A stretch of DNA of 64,000 bases from Vespa crabro (Eukaryota > Arthropoda > Insecta > Hymenoptera > Vespidae): positions 6,861,694-6,925,693 of the forward strand of contig NC_060955.1 in assembly GCF_910589235.1 (NCBI RefSeq), given 5' to 3'. Numbering within the stretch: position 1 is the stretch's first letter; each line of letters starts with the position of its first letter. A program made the position numbers and the translations under genes. The notes beneath the pieces are model-generated. The model did no database searches, was not told the DNA's origin, and was given only the letters and a program-made list of their open reading frames with translations. Shown piece after piece: positions 1 through 13,300 of this stretch.

Positions 1-539
1 GCTATTTGGTGTAATCTTTTGATTTAAAAAAAAACGTGTAGCCATTACATACGGTGTGTGAAACATGCAGTATATTTTATAGATGCAAAAATTATTTTTG
101 CGTTTTTGTGTATATAAATACATATACATAAATTTTTTACATTAACATTGAAATTATTATTGAAATGAAGAAAAATTAAATAGAGAAAATAAATATAATA
201 GTTTTTTCTTGAAACTATGGAAATCTATTTAGACAAATTGAGTACCATTTGTATGACGTTGTTTATTCAATAATAGAATTTTTTCATCAAATATTAAATT
301 ACTAAGAACTTATGATGGCACAACAGTGATAGTTTTTTGATATGAAAAAAATTGCGATATAGTAGTACTTATATCATACACTAATGCTGTGAATGCATAT
401 ATGCGTGTCTAGGTGATGTAATTTCAATAAATCTGCAGTAATATTTTGTTTCATTACACTGAAATTCATTATTTTATAACAATGTCAGTTACGCTACATG
501 AGACAGTAAGCCATGAAATAATTACAAATATTCTAATAG

Positions 540-742
540 TTAGAAAGAATTCAGAGTTTTAATGATGATCCGCTCCATATAGGCTTGGATTGTATTCATA
601 GATGCACTGTTGTTTCCCATTGAAATGTAAGTATGGGCATCCTTAATGATTTCATGGCATTCTGTGTACCAGATAGTCATTGCTTTTTTCTGAAGCAAAG
701 ACATACTGTTTGACAGTGACGCACTAAAACTATCAGCAATTT
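540..742 (-). CDS. Unassigned open frame just downstream of ATPsynC
   Basis: A stop-free frame of about 67 codons lies immediately 3' of the ATPsynC stop (763). It runs from a possible acceptor AG (744-743) to a TAA at 540-542. The first ATG is at 704 and would give 54 aa. The translation looks coding rather than random, for example TIWYTECHEIIKD and NTIQAYMERIIIKTL, and the segment is less AT-rich than its flanks. I do not recognise the protein and see no transit peptide or membrane segment. It could be a downstream reading frame on the ATPsynC mRNA, the terminal exon of something else, or conserved 3'UTR that happens to be open. Confidence 0.3.
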
Positions 743-762
743 CTTATGATGATATTGTTGGC

Positions 763-926
763 TTAGAAGGCAAACAGAAGTAAGAAAGCCATCATGAGAC
801 AAAATAATCCCATAGCCTCAGATAAAGCAAAACCTAAAATAGCATATGAAAACAATTGCTGTTTTAAAGATGGATTCCTAGCATAACCAATAATGAGGGA
901 ACCAAATACAGATCCAATTCCAGCAC
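763..926 (-). other. ATPsynC: ATPsynC terminal exon A (canonical, distal)
   Basis: This 164-nt exon begins after a TTTCAG acceptor in phase 1 and ends at TAA (763-765). It encodes 54 residues with the near-universal metazoan sequence: GAGIGSVFGSL, IIGYARNPSLKQQ and ALSEAMGLFCLMMAFLLLFAF. It is the distal copy in the direction of transcription and is the one matching the standard subunit c. Confidence 0.93.
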
Positions 927-2328
927 CTGAAATAAAATAATATTAAATTAATAGATGTGCAATATTTTTTTTTAATGAAATAAATATATATTGTATATTG
1001 TAACAGAATGATGTTAACATTATGACTTCTAAAGGCATACATACATTTAATCACATATAATGAAAACACTGAATCAGACTATGTACATAGAATAATGACA
1101 TGATACAGATAATTATGGACTTCATTCTTGAATAAGGCATATGGTCAGGAAGTTTAAAATGCAAAAAGGATAAGGAATGCCATCATTAAACAAAAAAGCC
1201 CCATAGCTTCAGCCAAGGCAAATCCCAAAATAGCATAAGTAAAACATTGCTGTTTTAAGGAAGGGTTTCGTGCATAACTCATTATCAAGGATCCGAAAAC
1301 TAAGCCAATACCAACAGCTGTAATTTAAATATCTATGTTAAAAATATTAGTATTTTGTGGATAATAAATTAATAAATGATATTTAACATGATCTGTGTTA
1401 ATAATAATGATATATGATACGTGTTTAAATTTTTAAATTAAGAGTAAAATTAAGCACATAAATTACTAAGAATATAAAGCTTATAATACTCATTTAGGGA
1501 TTGTGACAATTTAGGATTATTTTATTGTAGAATAAATACACACCAGATCCTGCAACACCAACAGTTGCAGCACCAGCGCCAATGAATTTGGCAGCAGAAT
1601 CAATATCACGTCTGACTAGGGAAGTTTGGAAGTTACGCACCTGTGACTAAAAAGAAAAAAAAAAAAAAAAAAAAAGAAAAAAGAAATAAAAAAAGAAATA
1701 AAAAAAATATTACAACTATAAGTAATAAGTAAGAATTATATGTATCTAGAAAACAATTTCAAGGTTACATTATACTATATAAGCACAGATCACACTTCTG
1801 CTTTATTTTTTTCAATTGTTATGTAACTTTCTAAAAATGATCTTTTTTTATTAATATTTTATCTATTCTTTTAAATTTGATCTATTTTTCCAAAAAGTAA
1901 GAAGTACTAAGAAAAGAAACCACAAATACTATGGTTATTCATTGTACAATTTGTTGCATAATATGTACTAGTAAATATATTAATAGTTATAAATATGATT
2001 ATTAAATATAAAAATTCTCTTTTTCTAAAGAAATAATGACTTATGTAACTTATAAAAGAAAAGTTATGCAATATGTAAAACAATTTACTTACTAAATACA
2101 CTGGTGGTTGAAGTTGTTTTTGCTGTTGTAAAGATTGGCTTTGACTGACCACACTGCTCAATGGTCGAAAATAGCTCTTGGTTCCAGAAACCAACTGAAA
2201 AAAGATAAAGTTTAAGAAATACCAAGATTATATAATATCAGATTGTGAATTTAACGACAAAACGCGAACGGTTCTATACTCACAGTAGACCTGGCAATGG
2301 GAGCGATGAGTCGAGAGCAAGCGTACAT
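763..2328 (-). CDS. ATPsynC: Mitochondrial ATP synthase subunit c (lipid-binding proteolipid)
   Basis: Subunit c forms the proton-driven rotor ring of F1Fo ATP synthase in the inner mitochondrial membrane. Coding exons on the minus strand are 2284-2328, 2093-2194, 1544-1646 and a terminal exon, either 763-926 or 1154-1317. Both routes give 137 aa, the normal insect length. The start MYACSRLIAPIARS opens a basic transit peptide. The cleavage region (VRNFQTSLVRRDIDSAAKF) is followed by the glycine-rich first helix (FIGAGAATVGVAGSG), the RNPSLKQQ loop with the conserved Lys, and the second helix with the proton-binding Glu in ALSEAMGLF. A non-coding first exon ends at 2872, and the ATG sits 34 nt into the second exon (acceptor before 2362). 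The terminal-exon duplication is the odd point and is described separately. Identity is secure. Confidence 0.95.
1154..1317 (-). other. ATPsynC: ATPsynC terminal exon B (variant, proximal duplicate)
   Basis: This second intact 164-nt exon has the same acceptor phase, the same length and its own TAA (1154-1156), and lies 227 nt upstream of exon A in the transcription direction. It keeps the proton-binding Glu (ALAEAMGLF) and the RNPSLKQQ loop. It differs from exon A at 9 of 54 residues, including glycine-motif changes (GSGAGIGS becomes GSAVGIGL), IIGYAR to IMSYAR, and QQLFSY to QQCFTY. An ATTAAA poly(A)-like signal for it lies at 1046-1051 on the minus strand. It looks like an expressed alternative last exon rather than debris, since no stop or frameshift is present. 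Confidence 0.85.
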
Positions 2329-2871
2329 GATGACGTTCTGTATTGCGCGGCTTTACAAGTGCCTGAAATGAAAAGATGCAAACGATTAAACTTAATACTT
2401 TTTCGATATGAATTTTACATTTCTAAGGGTTTTTGTCAAAAATGAACAAATCGACCAGATCAATGCGGCTGGTCTGTTAGTAACGAATTATTGAGAGGGA
2501 GGGAGGGATGGAGAAGGAAACTGTTACGTAACGCTTAAATCATTACATGAGGAACATACAAAAAAGTGGATCATGATTAATTTTATTCAAATATATGAAA
2601 ACTTTATTAATTATACGCGGAACATAAAAATACTAATTGTCGAATGTGCCATATAGTAATGGAGGATCTAATAAAAAATGGCTGTTTTCTACGACTTCTT
2701 TTGCTAACTTTATACTTCAACTTTTAAGATTATAAAATGGAAGTCATGCTATATTTGGAATTTTTCTTTGATTAATGCATTAACGTAATATTTGAATTTC
2801 GAAACTCTTATCACAATAGTAAATTTCACTTTCTTTTACTCAATATTTAACAAGCACACGGTCGGACTTAC

Positions 2872-3060
2872 CAATGAAGAGTGCTGAAGAAGCGGTAAGA
2901 AGACCCAGCCTTTGGAATGTTGAATCGGTGAGTGACCCGTTAACGGAACACCCTACAACCAACCTATGTCGACTGAACCTACGAACGAACGAAGTAACTT
3001 CCGTGTAACGACCCACTCGCTGTTCCCAATCACCCGACTAGCGTTATCGACCAACCGAAT
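2872..3060 (-). promoter_or_regulatory. ATPsynC 5' non-coding exon and promoter region
   Basis: A donor (exon base 2872, then GTAAGT reading downward) ends a non-coding first exon of ATPsynC. The sequence up to about 3060 is clearly richer in GC than its surroundings, as expected for a housekeeping promoter. The exact transcription start is not visible. Confidence 0.5.
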
Positions 3061-3297
3061 TTAGCCGAACAGATTTTACGTCCGCAATAACTAATCAATA
3101 CAATCACTAAGTATTATTTCCATGTTTAGTAACAGGCACAAATAATACAAGTTCATATTGAAACAAAAACACTCACGGTTTCTTTTAGTAATTGCTTATG
3201 TAATTTGAGTTTCAATTATAATCGTTAGTAAAAAATAAAAAATATTGTTAATATTCAATTTGACTAGCTTATTCTCAATAAGCATTCTCTATGAATA

Positions 3298-3801
3298 TTA
3301 AGCTTTATTTACATTCTTTAGAGTACTAGCAATGACTTCATCCAGTTTACTACTAGATGTCGTGTAAATCTCATCTTTGTAAATCTGATTTGTTGTATTA
3401 ATCAAGAATTCATTAGTAAGGATGAGAAGTAGGCCTTGAATTTAATTATAATAAATGAAGATTATGATGATGTCAAAAAAAAGGGCGATCATGGGAGAGA
3501 GGATTAAAAATGATCACGGCTGTCAATATAATAAAAAACTAGAGTTATGTTTGATGCCGAAACAGTTGAGTCATTAATTCTACTTCCTGCCAATATTAGC
3601 GCTATTGTCTATTTCTAATGCGTAGTCGGTAACAGAAGAAGTAACATAAAAAAATTCTGAAATCTTTACTGGATTGTGGACAAATTCACATTTCTTCTTA
3701 AGTTTACGCTAAATCCTTTCTATAAATTTATATCTAACATAAAGTTTTACAATATCAATATATCCGAGAATTGAGAACCTGTCAAAATTATCAACCGACA
3801 T
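3298..3801 (-). pseudogene. Coding-like minus-strand stretches, possibly a decayed gene
   Basis: Two blocks read like protein on the minus strand. Block 1 starts at an ATG (3801) and runs 74 codons to 3580 with a single in-frame TAG at 3709-3711. It contains MSVDNFDRFSILGYIDI and, after the stop, KCEFVHNPVKISEFFYVTSS. Block 2 (3441-3298) is 47 codons ending in TAA and contains LTNEFLINTTNQIYKDE and KLDEVIASTLKNVNKA. I could not join the blocks with a phase-consistent intron. A 42-nt intron over the TAG would be unusually short. It may be a pseudogene, a small gene with unseen exons, or chance. I do not recognise a family. Confidence 0.25.
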
Positions 3802-4303
3802 GTTTAGATCCTATGATTAATATAATAACACTTCATAATTAATTTTCTTATGAAAATGAATACATCTTTGGAATATGCAAACCTCAACAATAATAAAGCT
3901 ATTAAATATACAGGTAGGCTATTCTACTCTTTAAGAAACATAACCTCACATATCATAATGAAAACATTATTGACTGATACTTCTAAATCGATTAAATAAT
4001 GTATTCCTAGTGACATTGTAAATTTATTTAATTTTTTCATTAATTTAAATTTCAACAAATTGTTTATATTAACGAAATATACATAAACTACATTTTGTTG
4101 TATAATGTGTATATATATATTTGTTTTTTTACTTAGATCAATAGTGTAGAATTAATTTATCAGAGTTTAACTTTATAGAATATTTATATACTATTGAATG
4201 AACTTATTTTTAATGTTTTATAATAATAGAGTCATGGAACAAAGCAAAAACAAGGCATAATCAAGAATAAAATGGATTCATCTATCTCATTCTTTTGCAA
4301 GTA

Positions 4304-7300
4304 ATGAATAAAAGTAGTTCTGCATTTTTTAACACAGACATTTTTAAAGAATCTACAAAAATGAGTAGCCAATTGAATATTACAATACGACCTGAGGGTC
4401 GTTTGGATGCAAAGTGGTTAAAAACCGATTTACAGCGTTTTCTTTGTCGTGATGGATTAGCTGATCTTTGGAATGAAATGATCAGAGATGGAGAAATTAT
4501 AGGACCTTTTAGTGATGGTTTAATTAATCGTGCAGGAGTTCTGGCTAAAAAGGGTAAAATATATTGAATACCAAAGTATATAGATATCTAAAAAGGATAT
4601 ATTACTTTACAAGATTTTTATTAACTTTAGGAGAAAGTGGACATTACTATTGTGGAATGAAAGTATTGTCCTGTCTTTGTTGCGATGGTATTTGTGGTCC
4701 TCAACATGGATGTAATTGTGGTCCATGTCAAAAGATTGATAGCGAAGAAGCAGCAAGAACTACATTACTTATGGAGAATACCATGCCTGCCCAACAACTA
4801 ATAGATTCATGGATATGGGGCCTACAACCATGTAAAAAAATTTATATTATTATTTTCAAATATGTAATAAAGATTAAATAATACTGCATAGTAATTGATA
4901 TTATTATACATAATAAAATTATATATGATAATATTTATATATCTTTATTTTTAGCATTGACTGATTTAACAGAATGCATAGAATTATTAATTAAGGAACA
5001 AAGAAGATTATGTCATGAAGTTGCAAATAGTACTTTATCTGCAATAAGATTAAGACAACGATTAGTAGTAGCACGAAGATACTTTACTGCTTTATCCCGA
5101 GACAAACCACAAGGAACTAAAGAAGTTCTTACGACTGTAAAAATTACTACAAAATCACAAAAAAAGTTAAGTATCAATATTTGATTATGGATGAACATAA
5201 TTTTTGTATAAATGTATAAATGAAAAATTATAAAAAAAAACTAAAAACTGACAAAAAGATAACATATTTTTTAGTTTACAACCCAATGAAAAAGCAACAC
5301 TAGGCTTAGCAAGAGTTGGTACACGTGCAGCTCTCAATTTTTCTTTTGCATATCTAAGACGTGCTTGGAGATCTGGAGAAGATGTGGAATTTTGCAGTGA
5401 ATTACTTTCTGAATCTCTTGAAGCTTTACAATGTTTGCCAGAAGCTACTCTTTTTGATGAGAGTAATGTTTCTCAAATTTGGTTGGAAGTTGTAGAGAGA
5501 TCAACCAAATTTTTGAAACAAGTTGTTGTGGGGTATATTTTATAAATTATTCTTTATATTTTTCAAAGAGTAATGCAATTATCATAACTTATATGAAACT
5601 TCTTTCTTAGAAACGTGATTGGTGAAAGATCTTGGCATCCAATTCCAATTGCTGATCAACACACAGCTTTATGTTTGCTACTTGAATTAGTCATCCAAAG
5701 AGCTACACTTTCAAATTTGCTGGATGCAGTAGTCCTTTTATTGCAATTAAGTGGAAAAAATAAAAATCAGGATAATAGAGTAATGCCACCAGGAAGTTCA
5801 GCTCCTCTTATTCCTATCTTACGCAGATTGAATATGATTCCATCATCATCACAATTTTGGGAATTTGATGAAAATCTTTCAACTAATCCCTGTGAGGTAT
5901 TATTGAGATATTTGAGACTACCAGATGATGATTCAGTATTTGTGGATTTAAGAAAAGCTGCAGTAATTATAATGTGTAATTTAAGCAGATTAGCTGCTCC
6001 CCTTTTACCACATATTACTGACATATTTTCAAAAAATGATAGACGAATTTTTCAAGAAGCAATAGCTTGGGGAAGCACTACATTTGGTGGAAGTTCTCCA
6101 TTTTATTCTGATACTGTTGCAGAACTAGGCATTAAACAACTGTGCTATACTGAAGAAGCATTATTAATATTATCATTGAGTGGTAATGTTTACATGATGG
6201 ATTGTAGAACGGAATCACAATATCCAGAAAAAATATATGGTTTTTCTGATAAATCAATAATAATGATAGCAGCTCATCCTGATGGTAAGCATTACTTGGC
6301 TTTAGCACAAGACAACACAGTATATTCCTGGGGAGATGGTGATGATGGAAAACTAGGCCATGGTGATGAGATAGCATATGATGAACCAAAAGGAATAGAA
6401 GCTTTGTTTGAGAAAAATATAACGTTCATCACATGTGGAAGTACATATTCTGCTGCAATAAGTTCCAATGGTGAATTATATACATGGGGTAGGGGAGTAT
6501 CTGGAAAACTTGGTCATGGTAACACTGATAATGTCCTAATACCCACTTTGGTAACTACTTTAAATGGACATACAGTGGTACATGTAGCTTGTGGCAGTGG
6601 TGATTCTCAAACATTATGCGTTACTGCCTCTGGTATAGTGTTTTCTTGGGGTGATGGAAGTTATGGAAAACTTGGTAGAGGTGGCTCAGATGGATCAAAG
6701 ACACCCAAAATCGTGGATAAATTGTTAGACATTAATGTTATAAAAGTATATTGTGGTAATCAGTTTTCTGCTGCTTTAACTATTCAAGGAGAAGTATACA
6801 CATGGGGCAGAGGTTACTCTTATCTGGTAACAGATTGGTTGGGACATGAAAATGAAGAACGTCTCAGATATCCAAAACTTATTGAAGGATTGAAAAACAA
6901 AAAAGTTAAAGATTTAGCTTTAGGAAGTTCTCATACACTAGCTTTAACAGAAGATCATATGGTTTATGGTTGGGGTAAAAATGATTATGATCAAATTGAT
7001 AAATCACTAGGTAGTATTGTTACCGAGCCTACACTATGTCCAGCATTATCTGGAAAAATCGTAGTTGGTATAGTTTGTGGACCTACACAAAGTTTTGCTT
7101 GGTGTATTTCAGCATTATCTGTTGCAAGTAGAGTAGCCTTTGTTGTAGAAGTTTGTGAAGAAACTTTCAAATTACTGGATATACTTTTAGCTAAATCTTG
7201 CGAAGGATTACCAGGCACACGACCACCTACTCAAGATCGTGAATGTTTAGCTGTAGCTACATTGAATTTATTAAGATTGCAACTTTATGCAATGATAACA

Positions 7301-10300
7301 CATAAAATTGATAACAAATCTGTTGGTTTATCCGGATCCACCCTATTAAATTCTTTAAAACAACGATGTGTTAATCTTGCTAGTGGTTCTGGAATTTTAG
7401 CTACTATACAAAAAGCAGCTCAAGCAGTACTTCAGACTGGATGGAGTATTCTTTTACCAACTGCTAATGAACGTGCAAAAACGCTATCGAGTTTTCTTTC
7501 AAACTCAAGCACCTTAGAAGAGTCACATACTAATGATGGTCACCTATTTATGGCTGATTTATTAATATCCAGTTTAATGGCAGATGGTGGACTAGAGTTA
7601 GCATTAAAAGCCGCGATTAAAGCAGAAATCACAGATTTGTCGGATGGCCAAGAATTTTTGATGGGTTTAAAAATCGTTAAAACCGGTGAATCAAAACAAA
7701 CTAAAGAATTCGGCTCGGAGAAGTACAACGTGACAATATCACTATTCCAGTTAATAAAACAGTTGATCAGAAATAGCAGCTTTATTACACTCTCTAAATT
7801 TCAAAATTTGCAACATATGAGTGGAAATGAAGAGTTACGTATTTTAGATAGACCACCTAGTTTAAACCTTCTTCTTAGATTTCAACGTTTACTCATAGCA
7901 CAAGCATATGAATGTATTAATAAGTCATCCACAGAAGATTTACAAGATCAAGAAATGTTTGGAGTGGAATCTCTATTAAAAAAGTATATATCTCAAATCT
8001 GTGATCATGTAATTGAAATATTACCAGTAGCAGCTGAAATAGCTGGTAGCAGTATTAAGCGATTTGTTTTAGTTATGTCTATTTTGAAGAGTGATATAAT
8101 AAGTACATTACTGCCTGAATTAATAACGTGTCTGATACTTTTACAAGTAGATTATCCTATGTTGCTTCTTAATATGAATTGGATGGAAACTTTAACCCCT
8201 GTTGTAGACACATTAGATCGATTTAATAAATTGACACCAATTATGGAGAAAAACGATGCTGACGACTTGTCTTGGCCTGGTATTATTGCTCCACAGCATG
8301 GTTGCAAAACCCCGATTCAAGATGAAACTTCATTAATACGTTGGGCTGATTTAGAGAATCATAATCGTGATGGTGGTTTATGGGTTGTTATAAATAACAA
8401 TGTATATGATGTTCAAGATTTTAGATACGAAGGATCATGTAATTTTCAAACTTTGCAAAGATTCGTTGGCCGTGATGCTTCACCATTGATGCGTGGTATG
8501 ATGGATTCGTGCTACGTTGGTCAATACTGTCAATCTGAACCAGAAAATACACATATTACCGTAGAAATGACGGATATGAGTTCGATTCTTCTTGATGCAG
8601 AAAGAGCTGCCGGTTTTCTATTAGGATTACATGCTTACAGAATGCGACAAAGCTTAGCATTACAACCTGCTGAAAAAGAAGCTGGTATATGGCTTAATAC
8701 AAATTTCTTAAGAGGTGGATTACAAATATTGCAACCTCCTAATCCTTATGAAGAAGAAAAAAGTGAAGCAAGAAGTAATAATTCAACAGCAGCAAATACA
8801 CCGACAGAGCCACCAATTTTAATACATACAAAAAATGAGTCGCAAAAAATGACTGTTGATAGAGTTACTGCATTTATACAAGCATTAGCAGAGACTCATA
8901 AAACAGATGCAACTGTTCAAGCATTTTTAACTGTAATTGATAGATATTCCAAAAGCAATAATCTTCTATCTCATACTGATTTTTGTGGTGATCATCCTGT
9001 AGAAGAAATCGGCCGATTACTTATGGCAGTCATTATAAAACATCTTGCTCTCGGTCACGAAGCAATTACATTGATAGATCAAGAATTAACAAATAGTGGC
9101 AATGCAGAATTATCAAAACCATTGTCCGATATGGTACGAGCGATTCATCAGACAAAGTGGAACTTCATAAGGATAAGACAACAACAAAATCGAAGCTATA
9201 AAGAAGTTTGTGCACCTGCACAAGAAAGATGCAGATTTTTATTATATGAAGTTAGACCTGCAACGAGTTTTGAAGTTAAAGGATTACAAAATTTACCACT
9301 GTTGCATATTCTACCCAGGTTTAAAAAAATTGTACAAATGATGATCGCTGATATTCGACGAAATAAAGATTCGGTTGGAAAACCTGAAGATATTGTAAAT
9401 GCATCAATACAAAATGCAAAGTCAAAAAATAAGCCTGATGAAGATATAACAGCAAAAGAAACGATTGCTTTGACAGCATTATCTCCAAAACGAGAAGAAG
9501 TATTCAGTACAAAGAATGGCATAAACAACGTATTTGAGAAATTAAAACATAAGACTTTAACTTCTGATTTGTCTAGTCTTATGACAAATATTATAAATTT
9601 TGTAATTACGGAAGATGGAGGCGATGTAGAAACCTTACGACGTGCAATGTATTGTCAAATTCAACGTGCAAAATTGCGAGAACAAGGTATAATTATGATG
9701 CAAGAGTTGGTAAAGAAAGATCACTTAATAACATCAGTGAAATATTCTTTACTTAACGGTTGGCTCGGCCTTACATATGAGAATCGATTTCTTTACGACG
9801 GAATTACTCATTGTTTACATAATATACAGCTTATAACTCCATATCAAAAATCAAAAATAATATTAGCAGAAGCTGAAATTACATCCTGGGCTGTACAAAC
9901 CTTACGTGCTTATGTTGTTCAGGCAGAATTACCAAATAAACCAACAGCTAGCGGTAAGAGTAGTTTCAATCAAGGCACATATACATGCTTAAGGAAATTA
10001 CCAAGGGCAAGATTTTTATTGACTATTCTAGGCATGCTAACTAATTATTTACATGCTAATGAAATTGGATTATTGATCAATTCTGGTTTATTATCTAGCA
10101 TTTTAACATTAATGAGACAAATTGGACCTTCACTTCAAACTGATACCTTGAAACCTAAAGAGGCAATGGCAATATATGAAGATGCTGTACAAAAAAGTAA
10201 ACCTCCCAGTGTACAACTTAGTGGAAAGGAATTAGCAGCATTAATGAAAATCGGTACAAGAGTAGTTCGTGGAGTCGATTGGAAATGGGGAGATCAAGAT

Positions 10301-13300
10301 GCACCACCACCTGGAGAGGGCAGGGTAATAGGTGAACTTGGTGAGGATGGATGGGTTAGAATACAGTGGGATAATGGTACAACGAACTCATATCGAATGG
10401 GTAAAGAAGGTAAATATGACCTGAAATTAGCCGAAGCATTAACACCACCTGAGAGTGACAGTGACAATGATTCACCTGTAGACACCAATAAGATCGACAA
10501 AAGTAATGTAAAAGATATTCATCCAACGACATGTTTAAAAGTTGCGTCAACAACGTTACTGCGCATAATGTTACTATCGTGCGGCATAGAAGGTAGCAAA
10601 GTACCTACTACTTCGATAAAAATATTGGCATCCGTTTTACGTGGTATTACTTCGTCTGCGAATAAACGCGATGTTACAACGCAGACACAATTATCAAAAG
10701 AGCATTATGAGAATTGGGCTACTCTCAGCATCTTAAGAGCGATTGCTAAATCTCCAAAATTGTGTAAATCACTGAGTACTTTAGCATGGGTGGATTTTTT
10801 ACTTAGTATTATTGCTAATGAAAACAATCCAAATCTTGAAAAACAAATCATGGCAGCAAGATTACTATCTGCAGTTTTACCATCTTGGCCAACTGGTTTT
10901 GTAGACATGTTACCTTTCTTAGAGAAAGTATTCAAAATATTGGGACAAATAGCTCTTACGTGTAATAGTGGTTCGAATTCTGAACTTCATTCCAATAAAT
11001 GCCGTGTATCTTTAACAGCATCTCATACTTCTACCATCGCCGAAGAACTTATTGCTTTAATAAGATCTTTACATTGTCTCTCAAATTGGAATTCAAGTGT
11101 GAATATGTTCTTAACATCAAAGCTTTCTTTAGCTTCGGATTTATTGTGTGACGGTCCTCTTTTTCATATACAAATAAATGAAAATGGTGGTAGTAATAGC
11201 GCTAACATACAACAAACCGTTATGGCAGCACTTATCGTTGTTGGTGGATTGGATGATAGACCAAGAATTGGTGGTTTAGTAGAAGTCGATGGACAAATAG
11301 GTACTGTATATAAATTTATACAACATACAAAAGTGCTCGTGCAGATGCATACCTGCGGGACTCGAAAAAAAATACCGTTTTTTGCATTGAAATATATTAA
11401 TGAGCCATTTCATTTAGATAAGATGAATATGTCGGATTCATTTTTATCCACATGGGCTAATTTGTTTCTTGGCCATTATGGTCTAGAAACACGACCGGGT
11501 AGTATACCCGTAATCACTGGTGTAGTTAATGCTTCTGTACTACGTACGCAACAACAACAATTAGCAGCTTTAGCTGCTGGAAAGGCTATGCTAGCTCATC
11601 AAGCAAAATTAAGAAAAGTTTTGAAATCACATATCAATATTACTGACGATGATCGTTACAGTACTCTTCTTCAAGATATGTTAATACGTGCTACGAAGCC
11701 TCAACCACTAAAACCAATATTCAAACGAAAAGAACTAGAAGAAGCTGCACTAGCTGTATCTCAATATCTGACATCGGAATTAATGCATTCACCTATTCAA
11801 CGAACAAGCGTTACCTCAGATCCTACCACTTCTACTTCTGATTGTTCTTTAGCTTCTTTTACTTCGAGCCAAAAAAGACATTGTAAGAGTAGTAAGCGAA
11901 AAAATTTTCCACCTGTAAATCCACTTGTCACACAGTTAGTGGAAATGGGTTTTCACAAAAAAAGCGCCGAATTTGCTATTAGGAGTCTTAGTGCAACAGA
12001 AGGCAATGTTACACCAGAAACTATTGTAGCTTGGTTGTTAGAAAATCCAGATATTGCTTTAAGTGATACAGAGACATTATCAAGTTTCGAAGGATTATCG
12101 GATTCTGATGATTCTACAAGTGAAGATGTGGAAGATTCACCGTCGACGCATGAAGTGACTTCAATGGTAACACCAACATATATGAAGCGGTCAGATTTTC
12201 TTTGTGTTGACGAATATGCAATATATATTCGTGATAACGTTGTACCAGGCATGTTAGTGAGATGTTGTAAGAGTTATGAAGAAGTTGAATATGGGGATGT
12301 TGGACAAGTTATAAAAGTTGACCCAGAAGCCTTACATGATTTAAATGTCCAAGTTGCTTGGCAACGCAAAGGTGGTACATATTGGGTTAGATTCATACAT
12401 ATTGAATTACTTGGTCATCCACCATCTTTACCAGGTCCACCCGCATTAAAAATTGGAGACAAAGTTAGAGTGAAAGCATCGGTAGCTGTACCTAAATATA
12501 AATGGGGTTCGGTCAATCATCAAAGCATAGGAATAGTTACTGATATTACCTACAATGGAAAAGAAGTTTCTGTAGACTTTCCTCAACAAAGTTGTTGGAC
12601 TGGATGGGCTGCAGAAATGGAAAGAGTACCGTCTTGTCATCATTTGGTATCTTGTAATTCATGTCAATTGTCACCAATCTCTGGTCCTAGATTCAAATGC
12701 AAATACTGTGATAATTATAATTTATGTGAAAATTGTTTCTACACGAAACGCTCTCATCGACATGGTTTTAATAGAATTGCAGAGCCTGGGTCTGCAGCTG
12801 TTTACGCTGGAAAACCTGGTAGATATCACAGACAAGACCTTTTAGAATTATCTTTAATTGAAGATTGGTCGAAATGTATTAGAACATTAAGCGTTTCCTC
12901 CAGAGATAAGTACGCACCACGTCTTATTGATGGATCTGGAAGATACTGGCAAAGTTGTGGATCCCAAGGAAAACATTGGATACGTTTGGAAATGATGCCC
13001 GGAATTCTTATACATTCTTTGAAAATAACCGTAGATCCGCAAGATAGCAGTTATGTGCCTTCAGTCATAGCTGTTAATGCAGGCGATTCTTTCAGCTGTT
13101 TAGTGGAATTGGCAACGATTAGTGTTCGATATACTGACACTATCGTGACCCTTTTGCAAGATGTTAAAGAATATTATCCATGCATTGAGATCGCTATAAA
13201 ACAATGTCGAAATGATGGCATTGATTGCAAGATTCATGGACTCCATATCATAGGACGAAAAAAAATCAATGAAAATCAGCAATTAGCCACCTCAGTTTCA

